Of a stretch of 15,288 nucleotides of DNA, positions 1 through 6,736 are shown in pieces; position 1 is the stretch's first letter, and each line of letters starts with the position of its first letter. This stretch comes from a bacterium. Lineage in GTDB: Bacteria; Patescibacteriota; Minisyncoccia; Phycocordibacterales; UBA2163. The notes beneath the pieces are model-generated. The model made no database searches. It was not told the origin of the DNA and was given only the letters and a program-made list of their open reading frames with translations. The position numbers and the translations under genes are program-made. The stretch is from positions 24,715 to 40,002 of the forward strand of contig JABGQE010000001.1 in the NCBI GenBank assembly GCA_018648925.1. The letters are read 5' to 3'.

Positions 1-64
1 ACATTGCTTCTTGTTTATAGACTACTCCGTCTAGAGTGACTATTTCTAAATTTATTTTATTCAT
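1..64 (-). CDS. atpC: ATP synthase epsilon subunit, N-terminal fragment (runs off window)
   Basis: Twenty-one codons are visible, starting at an ATG at 62-64 and reading MNKINLEIVTLDGVVYKQEA before the window ends. The pattern (hydrophobic beta strand, then V-T-x-D-G-V-V-Y) is the first strand-turn-strand of the F1 epsilon beta-sandwich, which inhibits and couples the rotor. The position directly after atpD in the same direction is the canonical place for atpC and makes the call much safer than the short sequence alone. A GGGAG purine run about 16-18 nt upstream (81-85 on the plus strand, complemented) may help initiation, but the spacing is long. Confidence 0.85.
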   Translation of the reverse strand, partial: MNKINLEIVTLDGVVYKQEAM

Positions 65-86
65 TATATTTTATATATTTGCTCCC

Positions 87-111
87 AATATCAAGGTCCA
101 ACCTTGATATT
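87..111 (-). other. Perfect 11-bp stem-loop between atpD and atpC
   Basis: Positions 87-97 (AATATCAAGGT) and 101-111 (ACCTTGATATT) are perfect inverted repeats with a 3-nt loop. The stem overlaps the TAA stop codon of atpD at 110-112. On the transcribed strand it is followed by GGGAGC and an AT-rich stretch without a U tract, so it is not a standard terminator. A role in RNA processing, protection of the upstream message or tuning of epsilon translation is inference. Confidence 0.7.
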
Positions 112-1474
112 ATTCGACTTCATCTATTGAGCCCTTTAGGTAGAAAGCCTGCTCTGGCTTGTCGTCATGTTTACCTTCTAATATTTCTTTAAACCCTCGC
201 ACAGTTTCTTTTATCGGCACGTACTTTCCTTTCATACCTGTAAACTGCTCTGCTACGAAGAATGGCTGTGACAAAAATCTCTGTATCTTTCTTGCTCTAT
301 CCACCGTAAGCCTGTCGTCGTCTGAAAGTTCATCCATACCTAGTATTGCTATAATGTCCTGCAAGTCCTGATACTTCTGCAATACCTTCTGTACATCTCT
401 TGCTACTTTATAATGCTCTTCTCCCACTACAGACGGCTCCAATATTGTAGATGTAGAATCTAAAGGATCCACAGCTGGGTAAATACCAAGAGATGCAAGT
501 GAACGAGAAAGCGCAACAGTAGAGTCTAAGTGTGCGAACGTAGTAGCAGGTGCTGGATCAGTATAGTCGTCCGCTGGTACATATACAGCTTGTATAGAAG
601 TAATAGACCCTTTGTCAGTTGAAGTAATACGCTCTTGCAATGCACCCATCTCACTTGCAAGTGTTGGCTGATACCCCACGGCAGAGGGTATACGGCCCAA
701 TAGCGCAGAGAGCTCTGAACCTGCTTGAGTAAACCTAAATATATTGTCCACAAAGAGAAGTACGTCTCGCTCCTCTACATCACGAAAGTGCTCCGCCATG
801 GTGAGCGCAGAGAGGGCTACCCTTGCGCGCGCTCCTGGTGGTTCATTCATTTGTCCAAACACAAGCGCTGTGTTTTTAAGTACATTACTTTCTTCCATCT
901 CTCTATATAGGTCATTACCCTCTCTTGAGCGCTCACCTACTCCTGCAAATACAGAATACCCACTATGCTCTGTCGCAATGTTTCGTATAAGCTCTTGGAT
1001 AATAACAGTCTTCCCCACTCCCGCACCACCAAAGAGTCCGACTTTACCACCCTTAAGGAATGGGCAGATAAGATCTATAACTTTAATACCAGTTTCAAGT
1101 ATTTCACTTCCTGTCGTTTGTGAAGTAAGTGGAGGAGAGTCTCTATGTATAGAATCTTTTTCGCTACCCTCAACTGCAGGCTTGCCGTCTATTGCATTAC
1201 CTGTAACATCAAACATCCTACCTAGGACTTTGTCTCCCACTGGCACAGATATAGGAGCTCCAGTTGCCGTAACCTCATTACCACGAGAAAGTCCGTCTGT
1301 AGTACTCATAGCAATGGTACGTACTTCATTCATACCTAAGTGTTGCTGTGTCTCAAGTACAATTGTTTTTTTCTCTGTCTTTATTTCAAGCGCATCAAAG
1401 ATCTTAGGTAAGTCACCATCGAACTTTACATCTACTACTGGTCCTATTATTTTTGTTATTATTCCTTTTGACAT
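110..1474 (-). CDS. atpD: F1 ATP synthase subunit beta
   Basis: This is the catalytic subunit of the F1 head, which makes or hydrolyses ATP at the interface with alpha. The 454-residue protein is of normal length. The Walker A loop GGAGVGKT lies at about 149-156. It is followed by the GVGERSREGNDLYREM segment with the catalytic glutamate near 181, the LLFVDNIFRFTQAGSE Walker B region, and a C-terminal helical domain containing the DELSDDD (DELSEED-type) motif. The N-terminal beta barrel (GIITKIIGPVVDVKF) is intact. It begins at ATG 1472-1474 in an AT-rich context without a Shine-Dalgarno sequence. It is separated from atpG by an unusually large 114-bp gap that contains a long inverted repeat. 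Nothing suggests loss of activity. Confidence 0.98.
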   Translation of the reverse strand: MSKGIITKIIGPVVDVKFDGDLPKIFDALEIKTEKKTIVLETQQHLGMNEVRTIAMSTTDGLSRGNEVTATGAPISVPVGDKVLGRMFDVTGNAIDGKPAVEGSEKDSIHRDSPPLTSQTTGSEILETGIKVIDLICPFLKGGKVGLFGGAGVGKTVIIQELIRNIATEHSGYSVFAGVGERSREGNDLYREMEESNVLKNTALVFGQMNEPPGARARVALSALTMAEHFRDVEERDVLLFVDNIFRFTQAGSELSALLGRIPSAVGYQPTLASEMGALQERITSTDKGSITSIQAVYVPADDYTDPAPATTFAHLDSTVALSRSLASLGIYPAVDPLDSTSTILEPSVVGEEHYKVARDVQKVLQKYQDLQDIIAILGMDELSDDDRLTVDRARKIQRFLSQPFFVAEQFTGMKGKYVPIKETVRGFKEILEGKHDDKPEQAFYLKGSIDEVE

Positions 1475-1516
1475 ATTTATTTAAATTAATTATTTATTTA
1501 GTGAAGTGAAATGTGC

Positions 1517-1569
1517 TTTTTTAAAAGTCTGGCCGAGTATAGCGAGGGGGCCCGAGGACTTTTGAAAAA
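1517..1569. repeat. 53-bp inverted-repeat element between atpG and atpD
   Basis: Outer arms at 1517-1529 (TTTTTTAAAAGTC) and 557-569 of the same kilobase (1557-1569, GACTTTTGAAAAAA minus its last base) pair over 13 bp with one G-T wobble. They enclose a GC-rich core with a GGCC/GGCC pair (1531-1534 and 1549-1552) and the near-repeats GGCCGAG and GCCCGAG. The core is strikingly GC-rich compared with the surrounding AT-rich spacer. There is no clear U tract after the arm on either strand apart from bases inside the stem, so it may be an interspersed palindromic element, an RNA processing hairpin or a weak attenuator. The 114-bp spacer 1475-1588 shows no gene. Confidence 0.6.
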
Positions 1570-1588
1570 AGTATATTTCATGAAACTG

Positions 1589-2503
1589 CTAACTATCACT
1601 TACAGCGTCTGCGCCTGCTGCGATTTCTAATATTTCTTTTGTAATACTTCCCTGCCTTGCTTTGTTATAATTCAAAAGCAGTTCTTTACCCATCTTGTCT
1701 GCATTGTCAGTAGAGTTCTTCATTGCGACCATCCTAGAGCTCTGCTCGCTTGCATTAGACTCTAAAAGCCCTTGGTAGATCTGAAGCTTGGCAAGCCTTG
1801 GTACCACTATATTTAAAATAGCATCTTCGTTTGGTTCGTATATATATTGCTTAGGATTCTTTAGATCTACTTCATCAATATTCCCCTCACCACCTGCTAC
1901 AGAAAGTTCGTCTATTATGTTTTTCAAACTCATAGAAGAGAGCGGCAAGATCTTTCGTATAGTTGGTACCTGATGAAATGGAGATGTATATTTGGTATAA
2001 GAAATCAAAACTTTCTTATATTCTCCTGACAAAAACTTTTTTATCACAAAATCTCCAAGCTCACTTATGTCTCCTACTGTAGGTGTTTCTGGGAACTCTT
2101 CAAAGCTCTTCAAAATCTCTCTACCACTCTTGTCCGCATGCCTTCTTGCATATTTACCCACAGTGACAAACTCTATTTTATCGTCTCTTCTGACCAAATA
2201 ACTGTTCAAAGCTCGTAGAGCTGATGCATTGTACCCACCACAAAGCCCTTTATTAGACGCAATATGCACTATAAGTACTTTGTCAGTATCCTTGGGTGTC
2301 ATTAGAAACTTATTCTTCTCCATTGTCTCATTGGAAAGACTAACCATAAGCTCAAGAGCACGAGTAGCATATGCTCGAGTGTTTACAGCAAGACCTACGT
2401 CTTTCTTCATCTTACTTCGCGACACCATCTCCATCGCTTTGGTAATCTTTTTCATATTACCTACTGATGCCATTTTTGTTTTGATTATTTTTGTATTACT
2501 CAT
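1589..2503 (-). CDS. atpG: F1 ATP synthase subunit gamma
   Basis: This is the central stalk that rotates inside the alpha3beta3 head. The protein has 304 residues. It starts with the family's long N-terminal helix (MSNTKIIKTKMASVGNMKKITKAMEMVSRSKMKK), in which K-x-x-x-V-x-x-x-x-K-I-T-x-A-M is characteristic. It has the central Rossmann-like region with VLIVHIASNKGLCGGYNA, equivalent to the SDRGLCGG motif with SN in place of SD. The C-terminal helix contains SRMVAMKNSTDNADKM and NKARQGSITKEILEIAAGA, the classical signature. The start is ATG 2501-2503, 11 nt after the atpA stop. A GAGAG run lies upstream but no strong ribosome binding site. Confidence 0.97.
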   Translation of the reverse strand: MSNTKIIKTKMASVGNMKKITKAMEMVSRSKMKKDVGLAVNTRAYATRALELMVSLSNETMEKNKFLMTPKDTDKVLIVHIASNKGLCGGYNASALRALNSYLVRRDDKIEFVTVGKYARRHADKSGREILKSFEEFPETPTVGDISELGDFVIKKFLSGEYKKVLISYTKYTSPFHQVPTIRKILPLSSMSLKNIIDELSVAGGEGNIDEVDLKNPKQYIYEPNEDAILNIVVPRLAKLQIYQGLLESNASEQSSRMVAMKNSTDNADKMGKELLLNYNKARQGSITKEILEIAAGADAVSDS

Positions 2504-2514
2504 CGTATGTATAA

Positions 2515-4008
2515 TTACTCTCTTGTCTGCATAAACTCACTTACAGCACTCTTTAATCTCTCTTCTATATCTTCATCCCAAGAATTCTCTATTTCTTTCA
2601 ACAGCTCACCCTTACTTGCTTCTAGGAAATCAGAGAAATCACTTCCCCATTTTTCTATATCTGCAATCTCTACCTCATCTATAAAACCATTGTTCGCAGA
2701 GTATATAAGTGCAACCTGTAAGCCAGTTTTTACTGGTGAGTATTGAGGTTGCTTCAAAAGCTCTGTAAGTAGTCGTCCTCTGTTTAAAGTTTTCTTAGTC
2801 TCTTCATCTAGGTCAGACGCAAACTGCGAGAATGCTTCAAGCTCTCTGAACTGTGCAAGTGAGAGCTTCATCTTGCCTGAAGTTTTCTTCATTGATTTTA
2901 TCTGTGCTGCACCTCCTACACGTGACACAGATAGCCCTACGTTGATAGCAGGTCTTATGCCTTTATGAAAAAGTTCTGATTCTAAGAATATCTGACCATC
3001 TGTAATAGATATCACATTAGTTGGTATGTATGCAGATATATCTCCAGCTTGAGTCTCTACTATTGGCAATGCAGTAATAGACCCACCACCAGACTCAGAG
3101 TTTCTCCGTGCTGCACGCTCTAGAAGTCGTGAATGCAGATAGAATACATCCCCTGGATATGCTTCTCTTCCGGGCGGTCTTCTTAAAAGAAGTGATATCT
3201 CTCTATAGCTTACTGCGTGTTTTGATAAGTCATCGTAAACCACCAGTACATCTTTACCTTGGTCCATAAAATACTCTGCGAGAGTCACCCCAGCGTATGG
3301 AGCAAGGTATGACATAGCAGATCCGTCTGATGACCCTGCAAGCACGATAGTGGTGTAAGCCATAGCGCCCGCCTCTTCTAAAGTCTTCATCGTTCTAGCA
3401 ACTTTTGATTTCTTTTGGCCAATAGCCACATAGACACAAACTATGTCATTGTCTTTCTGATTAAGGATTGTATCTATTGCGACAGTAGTTTTCCCTGTCT
3501 GCCTGTCGCCTATTATAAGTTCTCTTTGCCCTCGCCCTATAGGTATCATTGTATCTATCGCTTTAATACCTGTACTTAGTGGCTGGTCTACAGGCTCGCG
3601 CTCCATCACAGCAGGGGCTGTTCGCTCTACCAAGTAATCAGCATCTTTTTGTATATCACCCTTTCCATCAATAGGATTTGAAAGCGGATCTACTACTCTA
3701 CCTATAAAATCTTTCCCTACTGGTATAGAAAGGATCTTCTCAGTTCGCTTTACTATGTCGCCTTCTTTAATATGACTATAATCACCTATTATAATAGCTC
3801 CAACTGTAAACTCTTCTAAGTTTAGAGCAATGCCCATAGTACCACCCTCAAATGTAAGCATCTCTGACATCTGGCAATTATTAAGACCGGATACTTTTAC
3901 GATACCGTCATTTACTTCTACTACGTGCCCCACCTCACTTACTTCAGGCTCTGACTTAAAGTCTTGTATTTTATTTTTTAAATTTTGTATTAAAGATTCT
4001 GTACTCAT
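2515..4008 (-). CDS. atpA: F1 ATP synthase subunit alpha
   Basis: This is the non-catalytic nucleotide-binding subunit of the F1 head. At 497 residues it is close to the usual 500-515. Walker A GDRQTGKT is at about 167-174, and the SVSRVGGAAQ segment supplies the arginine finger (R363) to the beta active site. The N-terminal region (MSTESLIQNLKNKI) is the helix that contacts delta on top of the head. The beta barrel follows (VVEVNDGIVKVSGL). The gene lies 6 nt after atpH and 11 nt before atpG, so it is translated within the same operon. No Shine-Dalgarno sequence is visible before the ATG. Confidence 0.98.
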   Translation of the reverse strand: MSTESLIQNLKNKIQDFKSEPEVSEVGHVVEVNDGIVKVSGLNNCQMSEMLTFEGGTMGIALNLEEFTVGAIIIGDYSHIKEGDIVKRTEKILSIPVGKDFIGRVVDPLSNPIDGKGDIQKDADYLVERTAPAVMEREPVDQPLSTGIKAIDTMIPIGRGQRELIIGDRQTGKTTVAIDTILNQKDNDIVCVYVAIGQKKSKVARTMKTLEEAGAMAYTTIVLAGSSDGSAMSYLAPYAGVTLAEYFMDQGKDVLVVYDDLSKHAVSYREISLLLRRPPGREAYPGDVFYLHSRLLERAARRNSESGGGSITALPIVETQAGDISAYIPTNVISITDGQIFLESELFHKGIRPAINVGLSVSRVGGAAQIKSMKKTSGKMKLSLAQFRELEAFSQFASDLDEETKKTLNRGRLLTELLKQPQYSPVKTGLQVALIYSANNGFIDEVEIADIEKWGSDFSDFLEASKGELLKEIENSWDEDIEERLKSAVSEFMQTRE

Positions 4009-4014
4009 ATTATT

Positions 4015-4407
4015 TTAAATTTTAGAATGTAAATGATTTCGTAATTTGTTCAACCTTAGCTTCAACCCATACTCGTACAACTTGTCTTTGTATGAAACCC
4101 TAAAGCCTCCTAGCATTGTTTCATCTTGCGACACACTAGTAGGAGCATCTTCCGGTATCTTCAAATGCTTTTTAATCTCTATTAATAACTTTTCTGGTAT
4201 TTCACGAGCTGTCTTTATAAAAACAGTATTACGATTTTTTTCTTTCTCTTGTTTGTCTTCTAGCACTCTCAAAACATTTTTAACTCTACCTTCCATATTG
4301 TGCTTTTTAGAGAAACTTACGAAATTGCTTGCAACATCTTTTGGGTCTTGCTTGCCTTCTTCTACAAGTTCTATTAAAGCCCTGGCTATGATATCTCTCT
4401 TTATCAT
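4015..4407 (-). CDS. atpH: F1 ATP synthase subunit delta (short form)
   Basis: This subunit is part of the peripheral stalk, connecting b to the top of F1. The C-terminal signature is clear: DETMLGGFRVSYKDKLYEYGLKLRLNKLRN (about 95-124) matches the delta/OSCP pattern of a conserved GG followed by a tyrosine-containing strand and a terminal L-x-x-L helix. At 130 residues it is about 45-50 shorter than typical delta subunits (about 175-180). The shortage falls in the N-terminal helical domain that normally binds the alpha N-terminus. The start (ATG 4405-4407) is 1 nt after the atpF stop, which leaves no room for an upstream start without overlap. It is intact and in frame. Confidence 0.9.
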   Translation of the reverse strand: MIKRDIIARALIELVEEGKQDPKDVASNFVSFSKKHNMEGRVKNVLRVLEDKQEKEKNRNTVFIKTAREIPEKLLIEIKKHLKIPEDAPTSVSQDETMLGGFRVSYKDKLYEYGLKLRLNKLRNHLHSKI

Positions 4408-4408
4408 A

Positions 4409-4903
4409 TTATTTAGCCATACCTTTTATTATCTTCTCGTGTGAATCTTCTGATATATCTTCACCGATTATCTTTTCTGTACTCAACACTATAAGATCAG
4501 ATACTTCCGCCCTTACTGCTGTTTGCATCTCTTGTCTCTCTTTCTCTACCTTCGCTTGCGCATTAGAGAGCATTTCGTCTTTGTCTTTTGCAGACTGCGT
4601 ATTTGCATGCTCAAGCAGAGCTTTTGCCTGCTCATGCGCTTTTGCGACTATCTCATTAGACTCATGTTTTGCATCTGAGATTATACTCTCACGCTCTTTT
4701 TGAGATGTCTCAAGCTCTTCTTCTGCTTTTTTTGTCATCTCTATGCCTTCTTCTACTTTTTGCTTTCTTTCGTTTATGATTTTAGCGATAGGCTCAAATG
4801 CATACCTCTTAAGCAAATAATAGATAATAAGAAAATTAACAAGATTCGCAAGAGCGAGTTTCCAGTCAAAACCTATATTTCCTAATACGCTTAATAAATC
4901 CAT
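4409..4903 (-). CDS. atpF: Fo ATP synthase subunit b
   Basis: This is the peripheral stalk subunit. Residues about 13-32 (DWKLALANLVNFLIIYYLLKR without its first residue) form the single membrane helix. They are followed by the FEPIAKIINERKQKVEEGIEM segment, the usual boundary of the b-family coiled coil. Almost all the rest is heptad-rich, charged helix (KKAEEELETSQKERES and so on) suited to dimerise and reach the F1 head. At 164 residues it is of standard length. It lies between atpE (13-nt gap) and atpH (1-nt gap). Only one b gene is present, so a homodimeric stalk is likely. Confidence 0.95.
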   Translation of the reverse strand: MDLLSVLGNIGFDWKLALANLVNFLIIYYLLKRYAFEPIAKIINERKQKVEEGIEMTKKAEEELETSQKERESIISDAKHESNEIVAKAHEQAKALLEHANTQSAKDKDEMLSNAQAKVEKERQEMQTAVRAEVSDLIVLSTEKIIGEDISEDSHEKIIKGMAK

Positions 4904-4916
4904 TTTCTAATTTAAT

Positions 4917-5135
4917 TTAGATGATGAAAAATGCTACAAGTGCATAAATAGCTGTAGACTCTGCCATAGCTACACCGATGATCATCTTAGAGAAAAGCTG
5001 TCCAGACATTTCTGGATTTCTTCCCATTGCTTCTAGGGCTTTACCGATAAGGTATCCCTCACCAATAGCAGACCCGAACATTGATACTGTTGCGAGTCCT
5101 TTTGCTATTAGTCTTGCTGATTCTATTTCTTCCAT
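4917..5135 (-). CDS. atpE: Fo ATP synthase subunit c, two-carboxylate (Na+-type) ion-binding site
   Basis: This proteolipid forms the rotor ring in the membrane. The 72-residue helical hairpin has a first helix with FGSAIGEGYLIGKALEAMGR, the cytoplasmic loop R39-N-P, and a second helix with IIGVAMAESTAIYALVAFFII. E59 is the essential ion-carrying carboxylate. The residues S60, T61 and Y64 match the Na+ ligands known from Ilyobacter tartaricus (E65, S66, T67, Y70), and E26 sits where that protein has Q32. The E26/E59 pair, 33 residues apart, is the same arrangement as the two-carboxylate Na+ ring of Fusobacterium nucleatum (E32/E65). Sodium coupling is therefore predicted, not shown. There is no signal peptide; the gene starts at ATG 5133-5135. 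Confidence 0.96.
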   Translation of the reverse strand: MEEIESARLIAKGLATVSMFGSAIGEGYLIGKALEAMGRNPEMSGQLFSKMIIGVAMAESTAIYALVAFFII

Positions 5136-5169
5136 AATAATTTTTATTAATTAATAAATGACGTTTATT

Positions 5170-5985
5170 TTATGTCGTAGCCACGACATTATCTTCCACC
5201 TCTTCTGGCTTCAAGCCTATCGTATAATACGCTGTTACAAGCGCACCAAAGACTATCGCTTGTACTACGCCGAAGAGTATCCCTAAGCCCGACCACAGTG
5301 TAGGTAGTAAGTACGCCACAAACCCAAGGATTATAACAGCCAATACTTGGCCAGCGTATAGGTTGCCAAAAAGCCTGAAAGAAAGAGAGATAACTTTGGC
5401 GATTTCAGAAATTATATCGAGAAGTCCTATGAGGAATTCTATTATAGACATTATTCCTGCTCCGAAGCCTTTCCTAAACCCGACATAAACTTGCTTAAAT
5501 TGAAAGTATTTGCCGAGGAAACCAAATATCCCCCAGCTTTTTATAGATGCTATCTGCACTACGATAACCATAGCAAGCGCTAAACCAAATGTAGTATTAA
5601 AGTCTGTGGTTGGTGAACGGAATATTGCTGTACCACCATATGTAATGCTCGTAAGTCCAGGTATAAGCTCTATCAAGTTAGAAATACCGATGAATACAAA
5701 CAATGCTCCGACAAGTGGGATTACTTTTTCTGATATTGCTCTATTGTCTGTGATCTGGTCAATCAGATCCACCATACCTTCGTACATTATCTCTACAAGT
5801 GTTTGCGACTTACTTGGGTGGGCACCGTACTTGCGCTTTATTATAAAAAATCCAAACAGCCCTATTGCTAACATTATTGCAATACCTAGAAGAAGTGAAC
5901 TAGTCACAGGAAAACCAAATAGTGTAAACACTGTATCCGGCCCTATAGCGGGTATTTCTCTTTGTACTTGTATTATATCTAGCAT
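5170..5985 (-). CDS. atpB: Fo ATP synthase subunit a
   Basis: This is the membrane stator that forms the ion half-channels. The 271-residue protein has several hydrophobic helices. The essential arginine is R204 in SLSFRLFGNLYAGQVLAVI, the universal aArg motif. The TDFNTTFGLALAM segment (about 127-140) is the other conserved helix, and LVTAYYTIGL near the C-terminus is the last helix. The first gene-wide hydrophobic stretch (SSLLLGIAIMLAIGLFGFFII) serves as the N-terminal membrane helix. The start is 1 nt after the stop of the upstream AtpI-like gene, and the gap to atpE is 34 nt. The residues that contact the ring should be read together with the Na+-type c subunit. Confidence 0.97.
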   Translation of the reverse strand: MLDIIQVQREIPAIGPDTVFTLFGFPVTSSLLLGIAIMLAIGLFGFFIIKRKYGAHPSKSQTLVEIMYEGMVDLIDQITDNRAISEKVIPLVGALFVFIGISNLIELIPGLTSITYGGTAIFRSPTTDFNTTFGLALAMVIVVQIASIKSWGIFGFLGKYFQFKQVYVGFRKGFGAGIMSIIEFLIGLLDIISEIAKVISLSFRLFGNLYAGQVLAVIILGFVAYLLPTLWSGLGILFGVVQAIVFGALVTAYYTIGLKPEEVEDNVVATT

Positions 5986-5986
5986 T

Positions 5987-6283
5987 TTATTTTTCCTTTT
6001 CTTCTATCATCTTCTGCTCAACTTCTTTAAACTCTTTATCTATTCTTCTGTATTGAAAGATTGTGATAATCCAAGAAAGTACAAAAGCTATAGGAAGAGC
6101 TATAAGTTTAAACTGCCTTCCAGATTCATGAATATTGTCAAAGTAATTACCTACAAAAAAGGCGATAGCTGCGGGCACAGCAAAGATGAAGGCTATGTAT
6201 ATCATCTGCATAAAAGCCTTATGGCGAAGGTTTTCAGCTTTTTCTTTGAGATTATTTAGATTTTGATTTTCTTTTTCTTCCAT
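5987..6283 (-). CDS. AtpI/AtpZ-like membrane protein, first gene of the ATP synthase operon
   Basis: This is a small protein of 98 residues with two membrane helices (about residues 27-46 and 59-77). A charged N-terminal segment and a long charged C-terminal tail (RRIDKEFKEVEQKMIEEKEK) flank them. Position and topology match the AtpI/AtpZ group that precedes atpB and assists c-ring assembly or ion supply in other bacteria; sequence similarity alone would not prove it. The reading frame is open upstream to 6325, but I prefer the ATG at 6281-6283. The extension (MTHACFAGFF...) overlaps a terminator-like hairpin and U tract, and the MEEKENQ start gives the normal charged N-terminus. No Shine-Dalgarno sequence is seen. 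Confidence 0.75.
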   Translation of the reverse strand: MEEKENQNLNNLKEKAENLRHKAFMQMIYIAFIFAVPAAIAFFVGNYFDNIHESGRQFKLIALPIAFVLSWIITIFQYRRIDKEFKEVEQKMIEEKEK

Positions 6284-6289
6284 GGTTTT

Positions 6290-6321
6290 AAAAACAAAAA
6301 ACCCCGCAAAACATGCGTGAG
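6290..6321 (-). terminator. Terminator-like hairpin in the atp leader (possible attenuator)
   Basis: On the minus strand the arms CTCACGCA (6314-6321) and TGCGGGG (6302-6308) form a short GC-rich stem with one mismatch. It is directly followed by a T6-G-T5 run (6290-6301), the form of an intrinsic terminator. It lies between the promoter at 6354-6383 and the first start codon at 6281-6283. It could therefore end read-through from the 6380-7281 gene pair or attenuate the ATP synthase operon. A second hairpin (6320-6340, CCCA/TGGG core with a bulge) sits just upstream and shares its edge. Confidence 0.45.
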
Positions 6322-6353
6322 TCACCCAGACAGTGGGAGTTCTCTTTACCCAT

Positions 6354-6383
6354 ACTATACACCACGGCTATACCTAGTGTCAA
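6354..6383 (-). promoter_or_regulatory. Sigma70-type promoter of the ATP synthase operon
   Basis: On the minus strand a perfect TTGACA -35 (6378-6383) is followed after 18 nt by TATAGT as -10 (6354-6359). Predicted transcription start is near 6347, giving a leader of about 64 nt before the AtpI-like start. The -35 overlaps the TGA stop codon of the peptidase gene (6380-6382). Confidence 0.75.
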
Positions 6384-6736
6384 AGCAAGAATAATCTCTT
6401 CTTTTTTATCTCTTTTCTTATTTCACGATAGTTAGGAGTAATCTCTTCCACCAATGCCCAAAACTTCGAAGAATGATTAAACTCTTTCAAATGACATAAT
6501 TCATGCACAATTATATAATCCCGCATTTCAGGTAATAAGAAAAAGATCTTATAGTTAAAATTCAAATTCCCCTTTGTAGAGCAACTCCCCCATCTAGTCT
6601 TTTGGTTTCTTATAGCTACTCTATTGTATTGAAACCCATGCACAGAACTAAGATGCTCTATACGCTCTGTTATAAGAGCGCGCGCTTCTTCCCTATGCTT
6701 CAAATAGCGCTTTCTATTAGATCTAAATATTTTCAT
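6380..6736 (-). CDS. YgjP/DUF45-type zinc metallopeptidase, minimal form
   Basis: This is a predicted zinc-dependent peptidase of the YgjP (COG1451, DUF45) family. The signature is complete: RWGSCSTKGNLNFNYKIF at about 48-65, then YIIVHELCHLKEFNHSSKFW at 74-93. In it H78, E79 and H82 form the HExxH zinc site and H88 is the likely third ligand. At 118 residues it lacks most of the N-terminal region of typical members (about 230 residues), but the catalytic core is intact. The N-terminus is strongly basic (MKIFRSNRKRYLKHREEAR). Its start overlaps the stop of the upstream gene as ATGA, so the two are probably co-translated. Substrate unknown. Confidence 0.88.
   Translation of the reverse strand: MKIFRSNRKRYLKHREEARALITERIEHLSSVHGFQYNRVAIRNQKTRWGSCSTKGNLNFNYKIFFLLPEMRDYIIVHELCHLKEFNHSSKFWALVEEITPNYREIRKEIKKKRLFLL

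Noticed and set aside
744..1484. Long plus-strand open frame opposite atpD
   Set aside because: It is antisense to a highly conserved gene, has low-complexity Ser/Pro/Leu-rich composition and no start context; other antisense frames in the window were rejected for the same reason.
1517..1569. Standard rho-independent terminator between atpG and atpD
   Set aside because: No U tract follows the stem on the transcribed strand, and the operon must continue into atpD.
6284..6325. Longer start for the AtpI-like protein
   Set aside because: It would translate through the terminator-like hairpin and U tract; the internal ATG gives a normal charged N-terminus.
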